A stretch of DNA of 64,000 nt from Halorhodospira abdelmalekii (GTDB lineage: Bacteria > Pseudomonadota > Gammaproteobacteria > Nitrococcales > Halorhodospiraceae). A program made the translations under genes and the position numbers. Positions 1 to 10,641 of the stretch are shown here, in pieces; within the stretch, counting starts at the first letter, position 1, and every line of letters starts with the position of its first letter. The notes under the pieces are model-generated. The model saw only the letters and a program-made list of their open reading frames with translations, searched no databases and was not told the origin of the DNA. The stretch is taken from positions 1 to 64,000 of the forward strand of contig NZ_NRRN01000009.1 in assembly GCF_016583625.1 (NCBI RefSeq). The letters run 5' to 3'.

Positions 1-25
1 CCATAAAGCCAGTACAATCGCTGGC

Positions 26-511
26 GTGAGCAAGAAAGCGGGCAAAAACAAAGCGAGCAGCGACCACGTCATCGCCCTAAACCGTAAGGCGGGGTTCGAC
101 TTCTTCATCGAGGAACGGCTTGAGGCTGGGCTGGTCCTTGAGGGCTGGGAGGTGAAGTCGCTGCGCGGCAAGCGGGTCAACTTGACGGACGGCTATGTCT
201 TGGTGCGCCGTGGAGAGGCATGGCTGCTCGGCTGCAATATCACGCCGCTGAGTACCGCCTCGACCCACATTCGCCCTGATCCGACCCGCACCCGTAAGTT
301 GCTCCTCCAGCGCCGCGAGCTCAGCCGCTTAATCGGTGCTGTTGATCGTTCCGGCTATACGGTCGTGCCGCTGCGGCTCTACTGGAAGCGCGGCCGAGCA
401 AAACTCGAGATCGGCCTGGCTAAGGGCAAAAAGCAGCACGATAAGCGCGCGGATAAGAAGGAGCAGGATTGGCAACGCCAACGCGAGCGCCTGCTCAAGC
501 ATAGAGTCTAA
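26..511 (+). CDS. smpB: SsrA-binding protein SmpB
   Basis: SmpB binds the tRNA-like end of tmRNA and brings it to stalled ribosomes for trans-translation. The 161-residue product has the normal family length. It shows the OB-fold core ([20 protein letters not shown], then [13 protein letters not shown]) and the conserved basic tail that becomes helical in the decoding centre ([12 protein letters not shown] followed by a [11 protein letters not shown] helix). The start is GTG. Only 25 bases lie upstream in the window, so its promoter and any ssrA neighbour cannot be judged. The next gene starts 20 bases after its stop. Confidence 0.97.
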   Translation: MSKKAGKNKASSDHVIALNRKAGFDFFIEERLEAGLVLEGWEVKSLRGKRVNLTDGYVLVRRGEAWLLGCNITPLSTASTHIRPDPTRTRKLLLQRRELSRLIGAVDRSGYTVVPLRLYWKRGRAKLEIGLAKGKKQHDKRADKKEQDWQRQRERLLKHRV

Positions 512-531
512 GCAGCGAGGATGACACGATC

Positions 532-1317
532 ATGGGGTTTGAAACCCTGGTTACCGCTTTTTACGCACTCTTAGAAGCGTTTGGTTACACCCACCCGGTC
601 CATCCGATCCTGGTCCACGTCACCATCGGACTGGTCGTTGCATCCCTGCTCTTTGGTCTGCTTTCGCTCTGGCCACAATATGCCAAGTACGCCAACACGG
701 CTCGCCACTGCATTACGCTGGCCTTCTTCTCGGCGATCCCGACGATTTTGCTCGGGCTGGTCGACTGGGTCCACTACTTCGGCGGCTCTTGGAGTCCGTT
801 GTTTAAGATCAAGATCGTTCTAGGGGTGACTTTGGCGACCCTGCTCGGGATCGCCACGCTGCTTCATGGCTGGTTCGGTATCCGCTCGCTCGTGGTTCAA
901 CTGACCTACTTTGCCGCCTTTGTCGTCGTCGTGCTGCTCGGCTACTACGGTGGCGAACTGGTGCACGCCAGCGCGACCCCGCATCATGCGAGTATTGATG
1001 AGCCGAGTGAACGTGACGGTGAACCGCTCGCCGGGGTCTCCTATGCGCAAGTCGACCGCATCATGCGCCGCGACTGCGTGCACTGCCACAGTCGGCACAA
1101 CCGCTTAGGCGGCCTCGATCTAAGCTCGCACGAGGCGTTGATGCGTGGCGGCGACTCGGGGACAGCGGTCAAACCGGGAGAACCGGGCAAGAGCCTGTTG
1201 GTGCAGATGCTAAAAGGCGAGGCAGAACCGCTGATGCCGCTCGGCGGACCACCGTTGGCGAAGCCCGATATCGAGCGGATCGCGACTTGGGTCGAAGAGG
1301 GGGCCAGCGCCGAGTAA
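532..1317 (+). CDS. Membrane-anchored c-type cytochrome (DUF2231-like plus haem domain)
   Basis: The first ~145 residues hold four or five hydrophobic helices resembling the DUF2231 membrane domain, beginning with a His-rich stretch (GYTHPVHPILVHV). The C-terminal third is a periplasmic haem domain. It has one CVHCH motif at residues 182-186 and a likely distal Met in MPLGGPPL, as in the cytochrome-c domains found in planctomycete-type proteins. It probably passes electrons at the cytoplasmic membrane; donor and acceptor are unknown. No other respiratory gene is adjacent. The product ends in an acidic helix, IERIATWVEEG, typical of such cytochrome domains. Domain assignment is good, function is open. 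Confidence 0.8.
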   Translation: MGFETLVTAFYALLEAFGYTHPVHPILVHVTIGLVVASLLFGLLSLWPQYAKYANTARHCITLAFFSAIPTILLGLVDWVHYFGGSWSPLFKIKIVLGVTLATLLGIATLLHGWFGIRSLVVQLTYFAAFVVVVLLGYYGGELVHASATPHHASIDEPSERDGEPLAGVSYAQVDRIMRRDCVHCHSRHNRLGGLDLSSHEALMRGGDSGTAVKPGEPGKSLLVQMLKGEAEPLMPLGGPPLAKPDIERIATWVEEGASAE

Positions 1318-1378
1318 CAACACCGGCGTAGCGCGCGCGGGCGGCCCGTACGACGGGGGACGGCGGGAGGCGAGCTTG

Positions 1379-1858
1379 GTGGCGGAGGACCGGCTGCGAG
1401 AACGACACAGCGGGGGCAGAGACTGCGTAGCACGCGGCTGCCTCGCCGCTGCTCTTTTGCTCTTCGGCAGCCTGCTCTCCCCCTTTGACAGTAAAGCTCA
1501 GGTCGTCGTCGTCAACGATGCGCTCCACACTGAGGAACTGTCGCAGTCGACACTGCGCGCAATCTTTACCGTCCGCCTGCAACAGCTCTCCGGCGAGCGG
1601 CTCCAAGTCTTTATCCTTGAGCCCGACCACCCGACCCACGTCGAATTCAGCCGCAACATCCTCGGGGTCTTCCCCTACCAGCTGCGCGATGCCTGGAATC
1701 GAGCCACCTTCTCCGGCACCGGCTCGACACCGACTGTGCTGACATCCGAGGCAGAGATGCTGCAGCGAATCGCCACCACCCCCGGCGCCATCGGCTATAT
1801 TTCCGCGCCCACCGAGCACCCCGGCGTGCGTGTGCTCTCCGTTGAGGATCGGCCATGA
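1379..1858 (+). CDS. Periplasmic PstS-like substrate-binding protein
   Basis: A short (about 159 residues) secreted protein resembling the N-terminal lobe of phosphate-type ABC binding proteins: VVVVNDALHTEELSQSTLRA, the IFTVRLQQ stretch usually written IFxGk, and a closing GAIGYIS motif. A hydrophobic signal segment (CLAAALLLFGSLLSPFDSKA) precedes the mature part. I chose GTG because a GGGAGG lies 8 bases ahead; a TTG three bases earlier is the alternative. No permease or ATPase follows, so it is probably not a transport component. Its last bases overlap the porin start (ATGA), and that gene overlaps a GGDEF-EAL sensor, which suggests ligand sensing. Confidence 0.8.
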   Translation: MAEDRLRERHSGGRDCVARGCLAAALLLFGSLLSPFDSKAQVVVVNDALHTEELSQSTLRAIFTVRLQQLSGERLQVFILEPDHPTHVEFSRNILGVFPYQLRDAWNRATFSGTGSTPTVLTSEAEMLQRIATTPGAIGYISAPTEHPGVRVLSVEDRP

Positions 1859-3123
1859 GCGCTCGTTGCCGCCTGCCCCGCACACTAGCCCGTCGCCTCG
1901 CGCCGCTCTGCGGCTTAGCTCTCGTGGCCGCGCTCACCTCCGGCCCTGCTGCAAGCAGTAGCGAGCTGCCCTTCCGGCTCAGCGGCTTCTTAAGCCAAGG
2001 TCTCCTCTACTCAAGCGGCAACAACTACTACGGCGAAAGCACCGAGATCAGTTCCGAACTGACCGAGGTCGGCGTCAATCTACGCTACCCGGTCGGCGTC
2101 AACACCGTGCTCGCCGGCCAGATCGTGAGCCGGCGGGCCGGTGCAGTCTACGACGGCGCCGCCCGCATCGACTACGCCTTCATCGAGCAGACCCTGCGCA
2201 CTACGACCACCGGACGCACCGGGGTGCGGGCCGGGCGCGCCAAGCTCCCGCTCGGCTTTTTCAACGAGACACGCGATATCCCGATGACCCGGCCGAGTAT
2301 CCTCCTGCCGCAATCGATTTACGTTGAAGGACTGGGCATTCGCGACTTCTACACTGGCGTCGACGGCGGCGCCCTCTTCTGGGAGCGCTACGCCGATCAA
2401 GGCACCTGGCAACTCGACTTGGGCGTCGGCATCCCGACCACTATGGCCGGTGAGACCCAGCTGGCCTTCCTCGGTCGAGAGTACCCCGGCGAGCTGGAGA
2501 TGACCTCGGGGCAGAACCTTCGCCTGCTCTATGAGCACCAAGGCGGAGTGTGGCGCTCGGCAGCGACCTACTCGCGGGTGCGGACCGAGTACACCGCTGA
2601 GACGGGTTCGCTGCCCGGTCTTGACGTCGGCGATGGCGAGGTCGCGGTCGATGCGCTGGTGCTCAGCGTCGAGCGCAACTGGGAGCGGCTGCGCATTATC
2701 AGCGAGGGTGTACTGCGGCGCATCGAACCGAACGGCTTCGCCGACTCCCCCCTGCCGCAAGACGACGTCATTGAAGGCGGCTACTACATCCAGGGCGGCT
2801 ACCGCATCACCCCGCGCCACGAACTCTTCCTGCGTTACGACAGCCACTGGAACGATATCAGCGATCGCGACGGCAGTGAGCGCGCTGAAGAGTTTGCCCA
2901 ACTGTTCGGAGATCGAGCGCCGCGCCCCCATCGCTTCTTTCAGCACCAGTGGAGCCTCGGGGTCGGCTGGGAGGTGACCCCAACGTGGCTGCTACGCGCC
3001 GAGTGGCACCATATCCACGGCACAGCACTGACCCCGCTCCTTGATAACCAAGAGGCCTTCGAGAGCGGCGGCGGGAGCGCACGCTGGAATCTGCTAGCGC
3101 TGCAGGCGTCGTACCAGTTTTGA
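1855..3123 (+). CDS. Outer-membrane porin-like beta-barrel protein
   Basis: 422 residues with an N-terminal signal region (LCGLALVAALTSGPAASS) and then alternating amphipathic strands, many aromatic girdle residues and a terminal Phe (ALQASYQF), the usual signal for BAM-dependent insertion. The opening FRLSGFLSQGLLYSSGNNYY resembles proteins annotated as porins or outer-membrane receptors beside GGDEF sensors in other Proteobacteria. The gene starts inside the stop of the PstS-like gene and ends inside the TTG start of the GGDEF-EAL gene, so all three are surely co-translated. The transported solute is unknown. Confidence 0.75.
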   Translation: MSARCRLPRTLARRLAPLCGLALVAALTSGPAASSSELPFRLSGFLSQGLLYSSGNNYYGESTEISSELTEVGVNLRYPVGVNTVLAGQIVSRRAGAVYDGAARIDYAFIEQTLRTTTTGRTGVRAGRAKLPLGFFNETRDIPMTRPSILLPQSIYVEGLGIRDFYTGVDGGALFWERYADQGTWQLDLGVGIPTTMAGETQLAFLGREYPGELEMTSGQNLRLLYEHQGGVWRSAATYSRVRTEYTAETGSLPGLDVGDGEVAVDALVLSVERNWERLRIISEGVLRRIEPNGFADSPLPQDDVIEGGYYIQGGYRITPRHELFLRYDSHWNDISDRDGSERAEEFAQLFGDRAPRPHRFFQHQWSLGVGWEVTPTWLLRAEWHHIHGTALTPLLDNQEAFESGGGSARWNLLALQASYQF

Positions 3124-6100
3124 ACCGACCGCACGCACCACCACCGCCCATCCCGCCGCGCACCTTCAGTCTGCGCTGGAAGCTGCTGCTCGCCTTCGGC
3201 GCCGTGCTGCTGCTCCTGCTGCTCGCTCAAGCCCTCTCCAACGAGGTCAGCCTGCAGCGGCAGTACGCCGATGAACGCGCCCAGGAACAGACCCGTGCGG
3301 CGATGCAATTACAGGCTCTAAAGGCTCGTTCACGCGGTGAACTGCTCAACCTGACCCATCTCATCCGCTCACTCTCCGGTGTGCCGGCAGCGCTCGCGGC
3401 CGGGGATGCCGAGAGACTGCGTCACCGCTTTGCCGAGCAGTGGGCCACCCTGCAGATCGACACCGACCTGGCAATCGCTGCCTTTTTCGACGCCTCCGGA
3501 GAACTTCTCATTCAGGAGGAGAGCTTTGGACCAGAGTACGCCCTCCCCCCGGAAGCGAGTGATGCCGTTGCGCGAGCGCTCAGCAACGAAGAGCCACAAC
3601 TGATCGGCCTCTGTCGCACGTACTGCCTCATCTACGCCGCAGCCCCGATGGCCATCGGCACCGAGACTATCGGCGCCATTCTCCTTGGGCGCACCCTCAC
3701 TGAGCTGGTCATCGCCTTTGAGCGCTTCTCGCAGCTCGATCTTGCCATTCTGGCCACCGCCGAAACCGGATCCCCGCCACTCGCCGACGGGCTCGATGAG
3801 CGTCTGCTGCACGAAGGCGGCCACATCGTCGCCGCGACCCATCGTGACCGCACCCTGCCCCTGCTCAGCCAAGAGGTCGAACCGCTCGCTCAGCTGGCAC
3901 AACGGGCCGACCGAGAGGGGCAACCGACCGGCTGGCACCCGGCCCTCTTCGCGGGCGCACACTACGAACTCATGCCGATACCGCTAGCGGGGATGAGCAC
4001 CGATGATGGCCACGCCCTAGCCGTCGTAATCGCCGATGTAAGCGCCGCGCACGAGCAGATTACTGCCGCCCGCTGGCAGAACCTGGCGATTAGTCTCGGT
4101 GGCTTGGCCTTCTTCGCCGCTCTTGTGGTGGCTGTCACCCGCCACCCACTCCAGAGGCTGCGCCGTATCGCCTGGCTGCTGCCGCTGCTCGCCGAGCGCC
4201 GCTTTACCACTGCGCGCGCTCACCTGCGCCTGCAGCCACGCCGCTTCCCCGACGAACTCGAACGGCTCGAAGAGACCACCCTGAGTTTGGCCGATCGCCT
4301 GGAGTCGCTGGAGGAGCAAGTCGAAGAGCGCAACCGCTCGCTCGCCGCCAAGGTCGATGAACTCTCAATAGAGCGCGAGCGCTACGAGCTGGCTGCCGCT
4401 GGGGCCAACGACGGGCTGTGGGACTGGGATCTGGAACACAACGCCGTCTACTACTCGGCGCGCTGGTGGGGGATGATCGGCCACCGCGAACCACTCTCCG
4501 ACAGCTCGCCGGAGCAGTGGCTAGGACGCATCCACCCCGACGAGCAGACGCGCGTGCGTCAAGAGTTAGAGGCCCACCTCCGGGGTCTAAGTGCCACCTT
4601 TGAGAGCGAACACCGGCTCTACCATGAGCGGGACGGCTTCCGCTGGATGCTGGTTCGCGGCTTAGCGGTGCGCCGGCGCGACGGCACAGCCTACCGAATG
4701 GCCGGCTCGATGAGTGACGTCACCGAGCGCCACCGCATCCAGGAGCAGCTCGAACACGACGCCCTGCACGATGCCCTCACTGGGCTGCCGAACCGCAATC
4801 TGCTCCTCGACCGGCTCCAGCGTGTCATCGTCCGCGCCCAACGCTCACACGAAAACTTCGCCGTCCTCTTCCTCGATCTCGACGACTTCAAGACGATCAA
4901 CGACAGCCTCGGCCACAGCTACGGCGACGAAGTGCTGATGACGGTGAGCAAGCGTCTCAGCCAACTGGTACGCCCGGGCGATACGGTCGCTCGCCTCGGC
5001 GGCGATGAGTTTATCGTCTTGCTTGAACAAATCGAGGAGCAGCAGCAGGTCGAACACGTCATTAAGCGGATTCGCAGCGCGATGGTTGCCCCGATATTGA
5101 TCGGCCCACAAGAGATCTTTGCCAACTTCAGTATCGGCGTCACCCTGGGCAGTGCTCACGAGCCACTGCTGGCCGCGAGAGCCGCCGGGACCGGCCCAGA
5201 GGAAACACCACTGGCGCCTCGACTAGCGGCTGCGGAGGCGGCCAACGCGCTGCTGCGTAACGCCGATACGGCGATGTACCACGCCAAGGCACAGAATCGC
5301 GGCAATTGGGCCCTCTTTGAGCGCTCTATGCACGATCATGCGCTCTTTCGCCTCAACCTGGAGACCGCGCTGCGCCGTGCCCTGGAAACGGACGAGCTCG
5401 AACTCTATTACCAGCCGGTGGTCTCTCTGCCCACCGGCAAGCTCCTCGGCTTCGAAGCTCTAGCGCGCTGGTCGCGACACGATGGCGGCGGCTGGGTCTC
5501 TCCCGGCGACTTTATTCCGCTTGCCGAACGCACCGGATTAATCGTGCCACTTGGCCAATGGGTCATTGAGACGGCCATCGCACAGGCCGCTAAACTCCGC
5601 CGGCTGAGGATAGCGGGAGAGGAGCGGGAGGACGATCTGATCATGCATATCAACGTCTCCGGCAAGCAGCTGCGTGACCCCGAGTTGGTCGCGACCCTGC
5701 AACAGGCCCTTAGGGAGCACGACCTTCCCGGCCGCTGCTTAAAGGTCGAGATCACCGAGAGCACCATTGTCGAAAACGCCGCCGCGGCTGTCGTGATCAT
5801 GCGTCAAATCCGTGAGAGTGGAGCGCAACTGTGTATCGATGACTTCGGCACCGGCTACTCCTCCCTCAGTCAGCTGCGCGATCTTCCCTTTGACGTTCTT
5901 AAGATTGACCGCTCCTTCGTGAGCCGAACGGGGATCGATGCCCGCGATGACGCCATCGTCGAGGCGATTCTCTCCATCGCCCGCGCCCTCGATAAGGAGG
6001 TCGTCGCTGAGGGCATCGAGGAGCAAGCGCAAGTCGACTTCCTGACCGGCCTCGGCTGTCGCCAGGCACAGGGCTTTTTCTTCGCCAAACCGATGCCGGC

Positions 6101-6140
6101 CGAGGCGCTTGAGGAGTGGATCGCAAACCGCCGCGGCTAA
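3120..6140 (+). CDS. Membrane sensor with PAS, GGDEF and EAL domains (c-di-GMP turnover)
   Basis: The 1006-residue protein has a first membrane helix (about 20-40), a periplasmic sensor region (about 41-320), a second helix (about 322-341), a coiled coil (380-420), a PAS/PAC domain (about 420-540), GGDEF and EAL. The cyclase signature GGDEF is intact at 627-631 with an RxxD inhibitory site at 618-621. The phosphodiesterase side has EAL at 779-781, NVSGKQL, EITES, DDFGTGYSSL and KIDRSFV, so both activities look possible. About 22 extra residues interrupt the GGDEF domain before LLRNADTAMY. The TTG start overlaps the porin stop. It probably converts a periplasmic signal, perhaps ligand bound by the PstS-like protein, into c-di-GMP changes. 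Confidence 0.92.
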   Translation: MNRPHAPPPPIPPRTFSLRWKLLLAFGAVLLLLLLAQALSNEVSLQRQYADERAQEQTRAAMQLQALKARSRGELLNLTHLIRSLSGVPAALAAGDAERLRHRFAEQWATLQIDTDLAIAAFFDASGELLIQEESFGPEYALPPEASDAVARALSNEEPQLIGLCRTYCLIYAAAPMAIGTETIGAILLGRTLTELVIAFERFSQLDLAILATAETGSPPLADGLDERLLHEGGHIVAATHRDRTLPLLSQEVEPLAQLAQRADREGQPTGWHPALFAGAHYELMPIPLAGMSTDDGHALAVVIADVSAAHEQITAARWQNLAISLGGLAFFAALVVAVTRHPLQRLRRIAWLLPLLAERRFTTARAHLRLQPRRFPDELERLEETTLSLADRLESLEEQVEERNRSLAAKVDELSIERERYELAAAGANDGLWDWDLEHNAVYYSARWWGMIGHREPLSDSSPEQWLGRIHPDEQTRVRQELEAHLRGLSATFESEHRLYHERDGFRWMLVRGLAVRRRDGTAYRMAGSMSDVTERHRIQEQLEHDALHDALTGLPNRNLLLDRLQRVIVRAQRSHENFAVLFLDLDDFKTINDSLGHSYGDEVLMTVSKRLSQLVRPGDTVARLGGDEFIVLLEQIEEQQQVEHVIKRIRSAMVAPILIGPQEIFANFSIGVTLGSAHEPLLAARAAGTGPEETPLAPRLAAAEAANALLRNADTAMYHAKAQNRGNWALFERSMHDHALFRLNLETALRRALETDELELYYQPVVSLPTGKLLGFEALARWSRHDGGGWVSPGDFIPLAERTGLIVPLGQWVIETAIAQAAKLRRLRIAGEEREDDLIMHINVSGKQLRDPELVATLQQALREHDLPGRCLKVEITESTIVENAAAAVVIMRQIRESGAQLCIDDFGTGYSSLSQLRDLPFDVLKIDRSFVSRTGIDARDDAIVEAILSIARALDKEVVAEGIEEQAQVDFLTGLGCRQAQGFFFAKPMPAEALEEWIANRRG

Positions 6141-6178
6141 GCGAGCGGTGAAGGGGCTAGGCGGTTAGAGAGAGAGAC

Positions 6179-8473
6179 TTAGCCACCGCTGCCACTGCCG
6201 CCGCCGCCACCACTATCTACCTCAAGCCGCTCCACCCGCCGTAGACCGCGTGGCAGCGCCACACCGCGGCGCCCGCGCTCGCCCCGGAAGGGCGTCAACT
6301 GCTCCCCTCGCAGCCGCTTCCGCGTCTTGCCCGCGACCACTACCAGGCTCGCACCAGCGGACACGACAGCGAGCGCGATAACGATCTCCTGGCGCTCGCG
6401 CACCCGCTGCGGCGGAATCCCGAGAAGTTTATTCCCCTTCCCGCGCGCCATCTCGGGCAGTTCGCTAAGGGGGAAGAGGAGCAGGCGGCCATCGCTGCTG
6501 GCCACCGCCAGTTCGGCATCGTCACTGCCCGGCGGTACCCGCAGCGGCATCAGCACTTGTGCTGCTTGCGGCAGCGTCAAAACCGCCTTACCGGCGCGGT
6601 TGCGTGAGTTGAGATCGGCCAGCGTGGCGATAAAGCCGTAGCCGGCATCACTCGCTAAGACGTAACGGGTCTGCGGCTCACCGGCGAGCACGGCGCGAAA
6701 GCGCGCCCCCTCGGTCGGCGTGAGCCGCTTCGTCAGCGGCTCGCCCTGACTGCGTGCCGACGGCAGGGTGTGCGCCGGCAGGGCGTAGGCACGCCCCGTG
6801 GAGTCTAAGAAGATCGCCGGCTGATTAGAGCGACCGTAGGCGTGATCGAGGTAGTCATCACCGGACTTGTAAGAGAGGCCGTGCGGGTCGACCTCGTGCC
6901 CCTTCGCCGCCCGCACCCAGCCCTTCTGCGAGAGCACCACGGTCACCGGCTCGGCCGGCATCACCTCCGACTCGGTCAGCGCCCGTGCCGGCGCCCGCTC
7001 GACCAGGGGCGAACGTCGCTCATCGCCGTAGGCCTCGGCATCGGCGAGCAGCTCGCCCTTGACCTGCTCGCGCAGCTTCGCCTCACTGCCGAGTATCGCC
7101 TCAAGCTGCTGCCGCTCCGCTTCGAGCTCATCCTGCTCGCCGCGGATCTTGATCTCTTCAAGGCGTGCCAAATGGCGTAAGCGCAGCTCGAGGATCGCCT
7201 CGGCCTGCGCATCACTCAGAGCAAAGCGCTCCATCAGCACCGCCTTCGGCTCATCCTCGTAGCGGATGATGGCGATCACCTCGTCGATATTGAGATAGGC
7301 CGTCAGCAAGCCGGCGAGGATATGCAGCCGCTCTTCGACCTTTTGCAGCCGCCACTGCAGGCGGCGGCGGACCGTCTCGATGCGAAACTGCAGCCACTCC
7401 CACAGCAGCTCGCGCAGCGAGAAGACGTGCGGGCGGCCGTTGCAGGCGATGACGTTGAGGTGAACCCGATAGCTGCGCTCTAAGTCGGTCGTCGCAAAGA
7501 GGTGCTCCATCACCGGCTCCGGATCGACCCGGCGCGAGCGCAACTGCACCACGAAGCGCACCGGCGCATCGTGATCCGACTCATCGCGCAGATCCTCGAC
7601 CATCGGCAGCTTGCGGGCCTGAAGCTGCGCTGCAATCTGCTCCAGCACCTTCGAGCCGGCGACCTGATAGGGCAAGGCGTAGATGACGATCTGCGCCTGC
7701 TCGCGCTCATACTCCCAGCGCGCCCGCGCCCGTACTGAGCCGTGGCCCTTACGGTAGATCGCCTGCAACTCGCTGCGCGGGGTGACGATCTCGGCCGCGG
7801 TCGGGAAATCAGGCCCCGGCACATGCTCGGTCAGCGCCTCGACATCAGCCTCTGGGTGTTCGAGAAGATGGACACAGGCGGCGACGACTTCGTGCAGATT
7901 GTGCGGCGGGATGTCAGTCGCCATGCCGACGGCAATCCCCGAGCCGCCGTTGAGCAAGACGTTAGGCAGGCGCGCCGGGAGGCGCTGCGGCTCTTGCAGG
8001 GCACCGTCGAAATTCGGAACCCAGTCGACCGTGCCCTGCCCGAGTTCGCTCAGCAAGACCTTGGCGTACGGGGTCAGACGCGCCTCGGTGTAGCGCATGG
8101 CGGCGAACGACTTCGGATCGTCGGGCGCGCCCCAATTGCCCTGGCCATCGATCAGCGGGTAGCGGTAGGTAAAGGGCTGCGCCATGTGGACCATGGCCTC
8201 GTAGCAGGCCGAATCGCCGTGCGGGTGGTACTTACCGAGCACATCACCGACCGTCCGCGCCGATTTTTTGTACTTCGCCGCCGCCGAGAGGCCGAGCTCC
8301 GACATGGCGTAGACGATCCGCCGCTGCACCGGCTTCAGGCCGTCGGCGACGTGAGGCAGCGCCCGATCGAGGATGACGTACATGGAGTAGTCGAGATAGG
8401 CCCGCTCGGTAAACTCGCGCAGCGGCTGGGTCTCGAACTCGGCGGGCACACTCGCAGTTGTCGAAGCGGTCAT
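6179..8473 (-). CDS. parC: DNA topoisomerase IV subunit A
   Basis: ParC is the DNA-cleaving subunit that decatenates daughter chromosomes. The 764-residue product carries the catalytic Tyr at 128 in [10 protein letters not shown] and the quinolone-determining helix [11 protein letters not shown] with Ser88 and Glu92, the sensitive-type residues at those positions. The C-terminal domain has fewer and looser blades than GyrA, and the chain ends in a Gly/Ser tail ([10 protein letters not shown]). The ATG overlaps the parE stop (ATGA), so the two are translated together. It converges with the GGDEF-EAL gene across only 38 bases that hold no clear terminator. Confidence 0.96.
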   Translation of the reverse strand: MTASTTASVPAEFETQPLREFTERAYLDYSMYVILDRALPHVADGLKPVQRRIVYAMSELGLSAAAKYKKSARTVGDVLGKYHPHGDSACYEAMVHMAQPFTYRYPLIDGQGNWGAPDDPKSFAAMRYTEARLTPYAKVLLSELGQGTVDWVPNFDGALQEPQRLPARLPNVLLNGGSGIAVGMATDIPPHNLHEVVAACVHLLEHPEADVEALTEHVPGPDFPTAAEIVTPRSELQAIYRKGHGSVRARARWEYEREQAQIVIYALPYQVAGSKVLEQIAAQLQARKLPMVEDLRDESDHDAPVRFVVQLRSRRVDPEPVMEHLFATTDLERSYRVHLNVIACNGRPHVFSLRELLWEWLQFRIETVRRRLQWRLQKVEERLHILAGLLTAYLNIDEVIAIIRYEDEPKAVLMERFALSDAQAEAILELRLRHLARLEEIKIRGEQDELEAERQQLEAILGSEAKLREQVKGELLADAEAYGDERRSPLVERAPARALTESEVMPAEPVTVVLSQKGWVRAAKGHEVDPHGLSYKSGDDYLDHAYGRSNQPAIFLDSTGRAYALPAHTLPSARSQGEPLTKRLTPTEGARFRAVLAGEPQTRYVLASDAGYGFIATLADLNSRNRAGKAVLTLPQAAQVLMPLRVPPGSDDAELAVASSDGRLLLFPLSELPEMARGKGNKLLGIPPQRVRERQEIVIALAVVSAGASLVVVAGKTRKRLRGEQLTPFRGERGRRGVALPRGLRRVERLEVDSGGGGGSGSGG

Positions 8474-10467
8474 AGCACGATCTCCGCCAGGTCGCCCTTG
8501 CTCTCAAGCCACTCCCGCCGCTGCGCTGCAGCACCGCGACCGAGCAGCATACTCAGCAGACGCTCGGTCTCGTGCGGATCGTCGACCGTCAACTGGACCA
8601 GCCGCCGGGTATCGGGGTCCATCGTCGTCTCCCGCAACTGCATCGGATTCATCTCGCCCAACCCCTTAAAGCGCGTCTCCTGCACCTTGCCCTTGATCTT
8701 CTCCGCCTCAATCCGGTCTAAGACCCCCTTGCGCTCGTCGCTATCGAGGGCGTAGAAGGTCTGCTTACCGACGTCGATGCGGTAGAGCGGCGGCATCGCC
8801 ACGAAGACGTGACCACCGGCGACGAGAGCGGGAAAGTGGCGCTGAAAGAGCGCGCAGAGCAGCGTTGCGATGTGCGCTCCGTCGGGGTCGGCGTCGGCAA
8901 GAATACAGACCTTGTGGTAGCGCAGCTCGCCGAGCTCCTCGCTGCCGGGGTCGACCCCGAGAGCGACCGCGATATCGTGCACCTCCTGCGAGGCCATGAC
9001 CTCTTCCGGTGCGACCTCCCAGGTGTTGAGGATCTTACCGCGCAGCGGCATCACCGCCTGATATTCGCGATTGCGCGCCTGCTTCGCCGAACCGCCCGCC
9101 GAGTCACCCTCGACTAGGAAGATCTCGCTGCGCAGCGGATCTTGCCCGGTGCAGTCGGCGAGCTTACCCGGTAGCGCCGGCCCGCTGCCGATGCGTTTAC
9201 GGGTAACCTTCTTCGCGGCGCGCTGGCGCCGCTGCGCCGCCCGCACGACCAAATCGACGAGCAGTTCGGCGGTCTGCGTATGCTCATTAAGCCACAGGCT
9301 GAAGGCGTCCTTGACGGTACCCGAGACGAAGGCAGCACAGCTGCGCGACGAGAGCCGCTCTTTGGTCTGACCGGCGAACTGCGGCTCGTGCATCTTCACC
9401 GAGAGGACGTAGGCGACGTGCTCCCAGACATCTTCTGGGGCGATCCGCACCCCGCGCGGCAGCAGGTTGCGCAGCTCGCAGAAATCGCGTACCGCCTCGG
9501 TCAAGCCGGTGCGCAGACCGTTGACATGGGTCCCGCCCTGAGGGGTGGGGATCAGATTGACGTAGCTTTCGGCCGGGCCGCTGCCCTCCGGGAGCCAAAC
9601 CAGGGCACACTCGATCTCCTCATGCTCCCCGGCTAAGCGCGCGGTAAAGGGGGGATCGGGCAGATAGTCGAGATCGACCAGGGCACCGGTCAGATAGTCG
9701 CTCAACCCGTCGGCGTAACACCAGGTCGTCTCCTCCCAGGCGGCGGTTACGGCGGCCTCATCCGTCACCGTCTCGGCAGCGTCGGCCATGCCGGTCGTTG
9801 TGCTGGTCGCCGTGCCGGCTGCACTGCGCGCCCCGGCGGCAGCCGGCACCCGCAGGCGCGTCGTCAACCCCGGGCAGAGCACGGCCTTGGCGCGCAGCAG
9901 ATGCTCAAGGCGCGTATGAGAGAAACGCGGGTTATCGAAGTAGCTCACATCGGGCCAGAAGTGCAACGTCGTCCCGGTCGCCCGAGTGCGGCCGAGACGC
10001 TGCAGCGGCTCGATCTTCTCCCCGTGGGCAAAGGCGATCGAGTGCTCGGCACCATCACGGCGAATGCGCACCTCAAGGCGAGTCGAGAGCGCATTGACGA
10101 CCGAGACGCCGACCCCGTGCAACCCACCGGAGTAACGGTAGCTCTTACTCGAAAACTTGCCGCCGGCGTGTAGCCGTCCGAGGATCACCTCGACCGCCGG
10201 AACGCCCTCCCCCGGGTGTTCATCGACCGGCATGCCGCGGCCATCGTCGCTGACCTCGAGCGAGCCGTCCGGATGTACGGTCACCTCGATGCACGTCGCA
10301 TGGCCGGCGATGGCCTCATCGACGCTGTTATCGATCACCTCTTGAGCCAAGTGATCGGGACGGCTGGTGTCCGTGTACATTCCCGGGCGACGGCGCACCG
10401 GCTCTAAACCGGTCAGGACTTCGATATCGGAAGCGCTATAGGTGGTACGGGTGGTCGAGGTGCTCAT
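8470..10467 (-). CDS. parE: DNA topoisomerase IV subunit B
   Basis: ParE is the ATPase subunit of topoisomerase IV. Visible parts are the GHKL ATPase ([34 protein letters not shown]) and the TOPRIM domain ([19 protein letters not shown], and the [10 protein letters not shown] acidic cluster). At 665 residues it is longer than E. coli ParE because of an Ala/Thr-rich insert at about 208-244, between LCPGLTTRL and the conserved [10 protein letters not shown]. The insert looks like a flexible linker added to a transducer loop. No strong ribosome site is visible before the ATG. The upstream gap is shared with the divergent xseB gene. Confidence 0.95.
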   Translation of the reverse strand: MSTSTTRTTYSASDIEVLTGLEPVRRRPGMYTDTSRPDHLAQEVIDNSVDEAIAGHATCIEVTVHPDGSLEVSDDGRGMPVDEHPGEGVPAVEVILGRLHAGGKFSSKSYRYSGGLHGVGVSVVNALSTRLEVRIRRDGAEHSIAFAHGEKIEPLQRLGRTRATGTTLHFWPDVSYFDNPRFSHTRLEHLLRAKAVLCPGLTTRLRVPAAAGARSAAGTATSTTTGMADAAETVTDEAAVTAAWEETTWCYADGLSDYLTGALVDLDYLPDPPFTARLAGEHEEIECALVWLPEGSGPAESYVNLIPTPQGGTHVNGLRTGLTEAVRDFCELRNLLPRGVRIAPEDVWEHVAYVLSVKMHEPQFAGQTKERLSSRSCAAFVSGTVKDAFSLWLNEHTQTAELLVDLVVRAAQRRQRAAKKVTRKRIGSGPALPGKLADCTGQDPLRSEIFLVEGDSAGGSAKQARNREYQAVMPLRGKILNTWEVAPEEVMASQEVHDIAVALGVDPGSEELGELRYHKVCILADADPDGAHIATLLCALFQRHFPALVAGGHVFVAMPPLYRIDVGKQTFYALDSDERKGVLDRIEAEKIKGKVQETRFKGLGEMNPMQLRETTMDPDTRRLVQLTVDDPHETERLLSMLLGRGAAAQRREWLESKGDLAEIVL

Positions 10468-10641
10468 GGAGGGATTCGTAACCAGTACGCTCGGCGGCAG
10501 CTAAGGATGCGGGGAGTGTCGCGGCGTTGGCGAGAAGTTTCAAGAGGGCAACGGCTCTGCGCCACCGTGACAGGACGACAGCGTACTCTTTCGAGTGACC
10601 CCGGGAGTGACTCCGGCCAAACGCCATTCGGCGGGCGCTAT

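Noticed and set aside
7742-8755. Open frame (337 codons) antisense to parC/parE
   Set aside because: Crosses the parC-parE junction on the other strand; no ribosome site or family.
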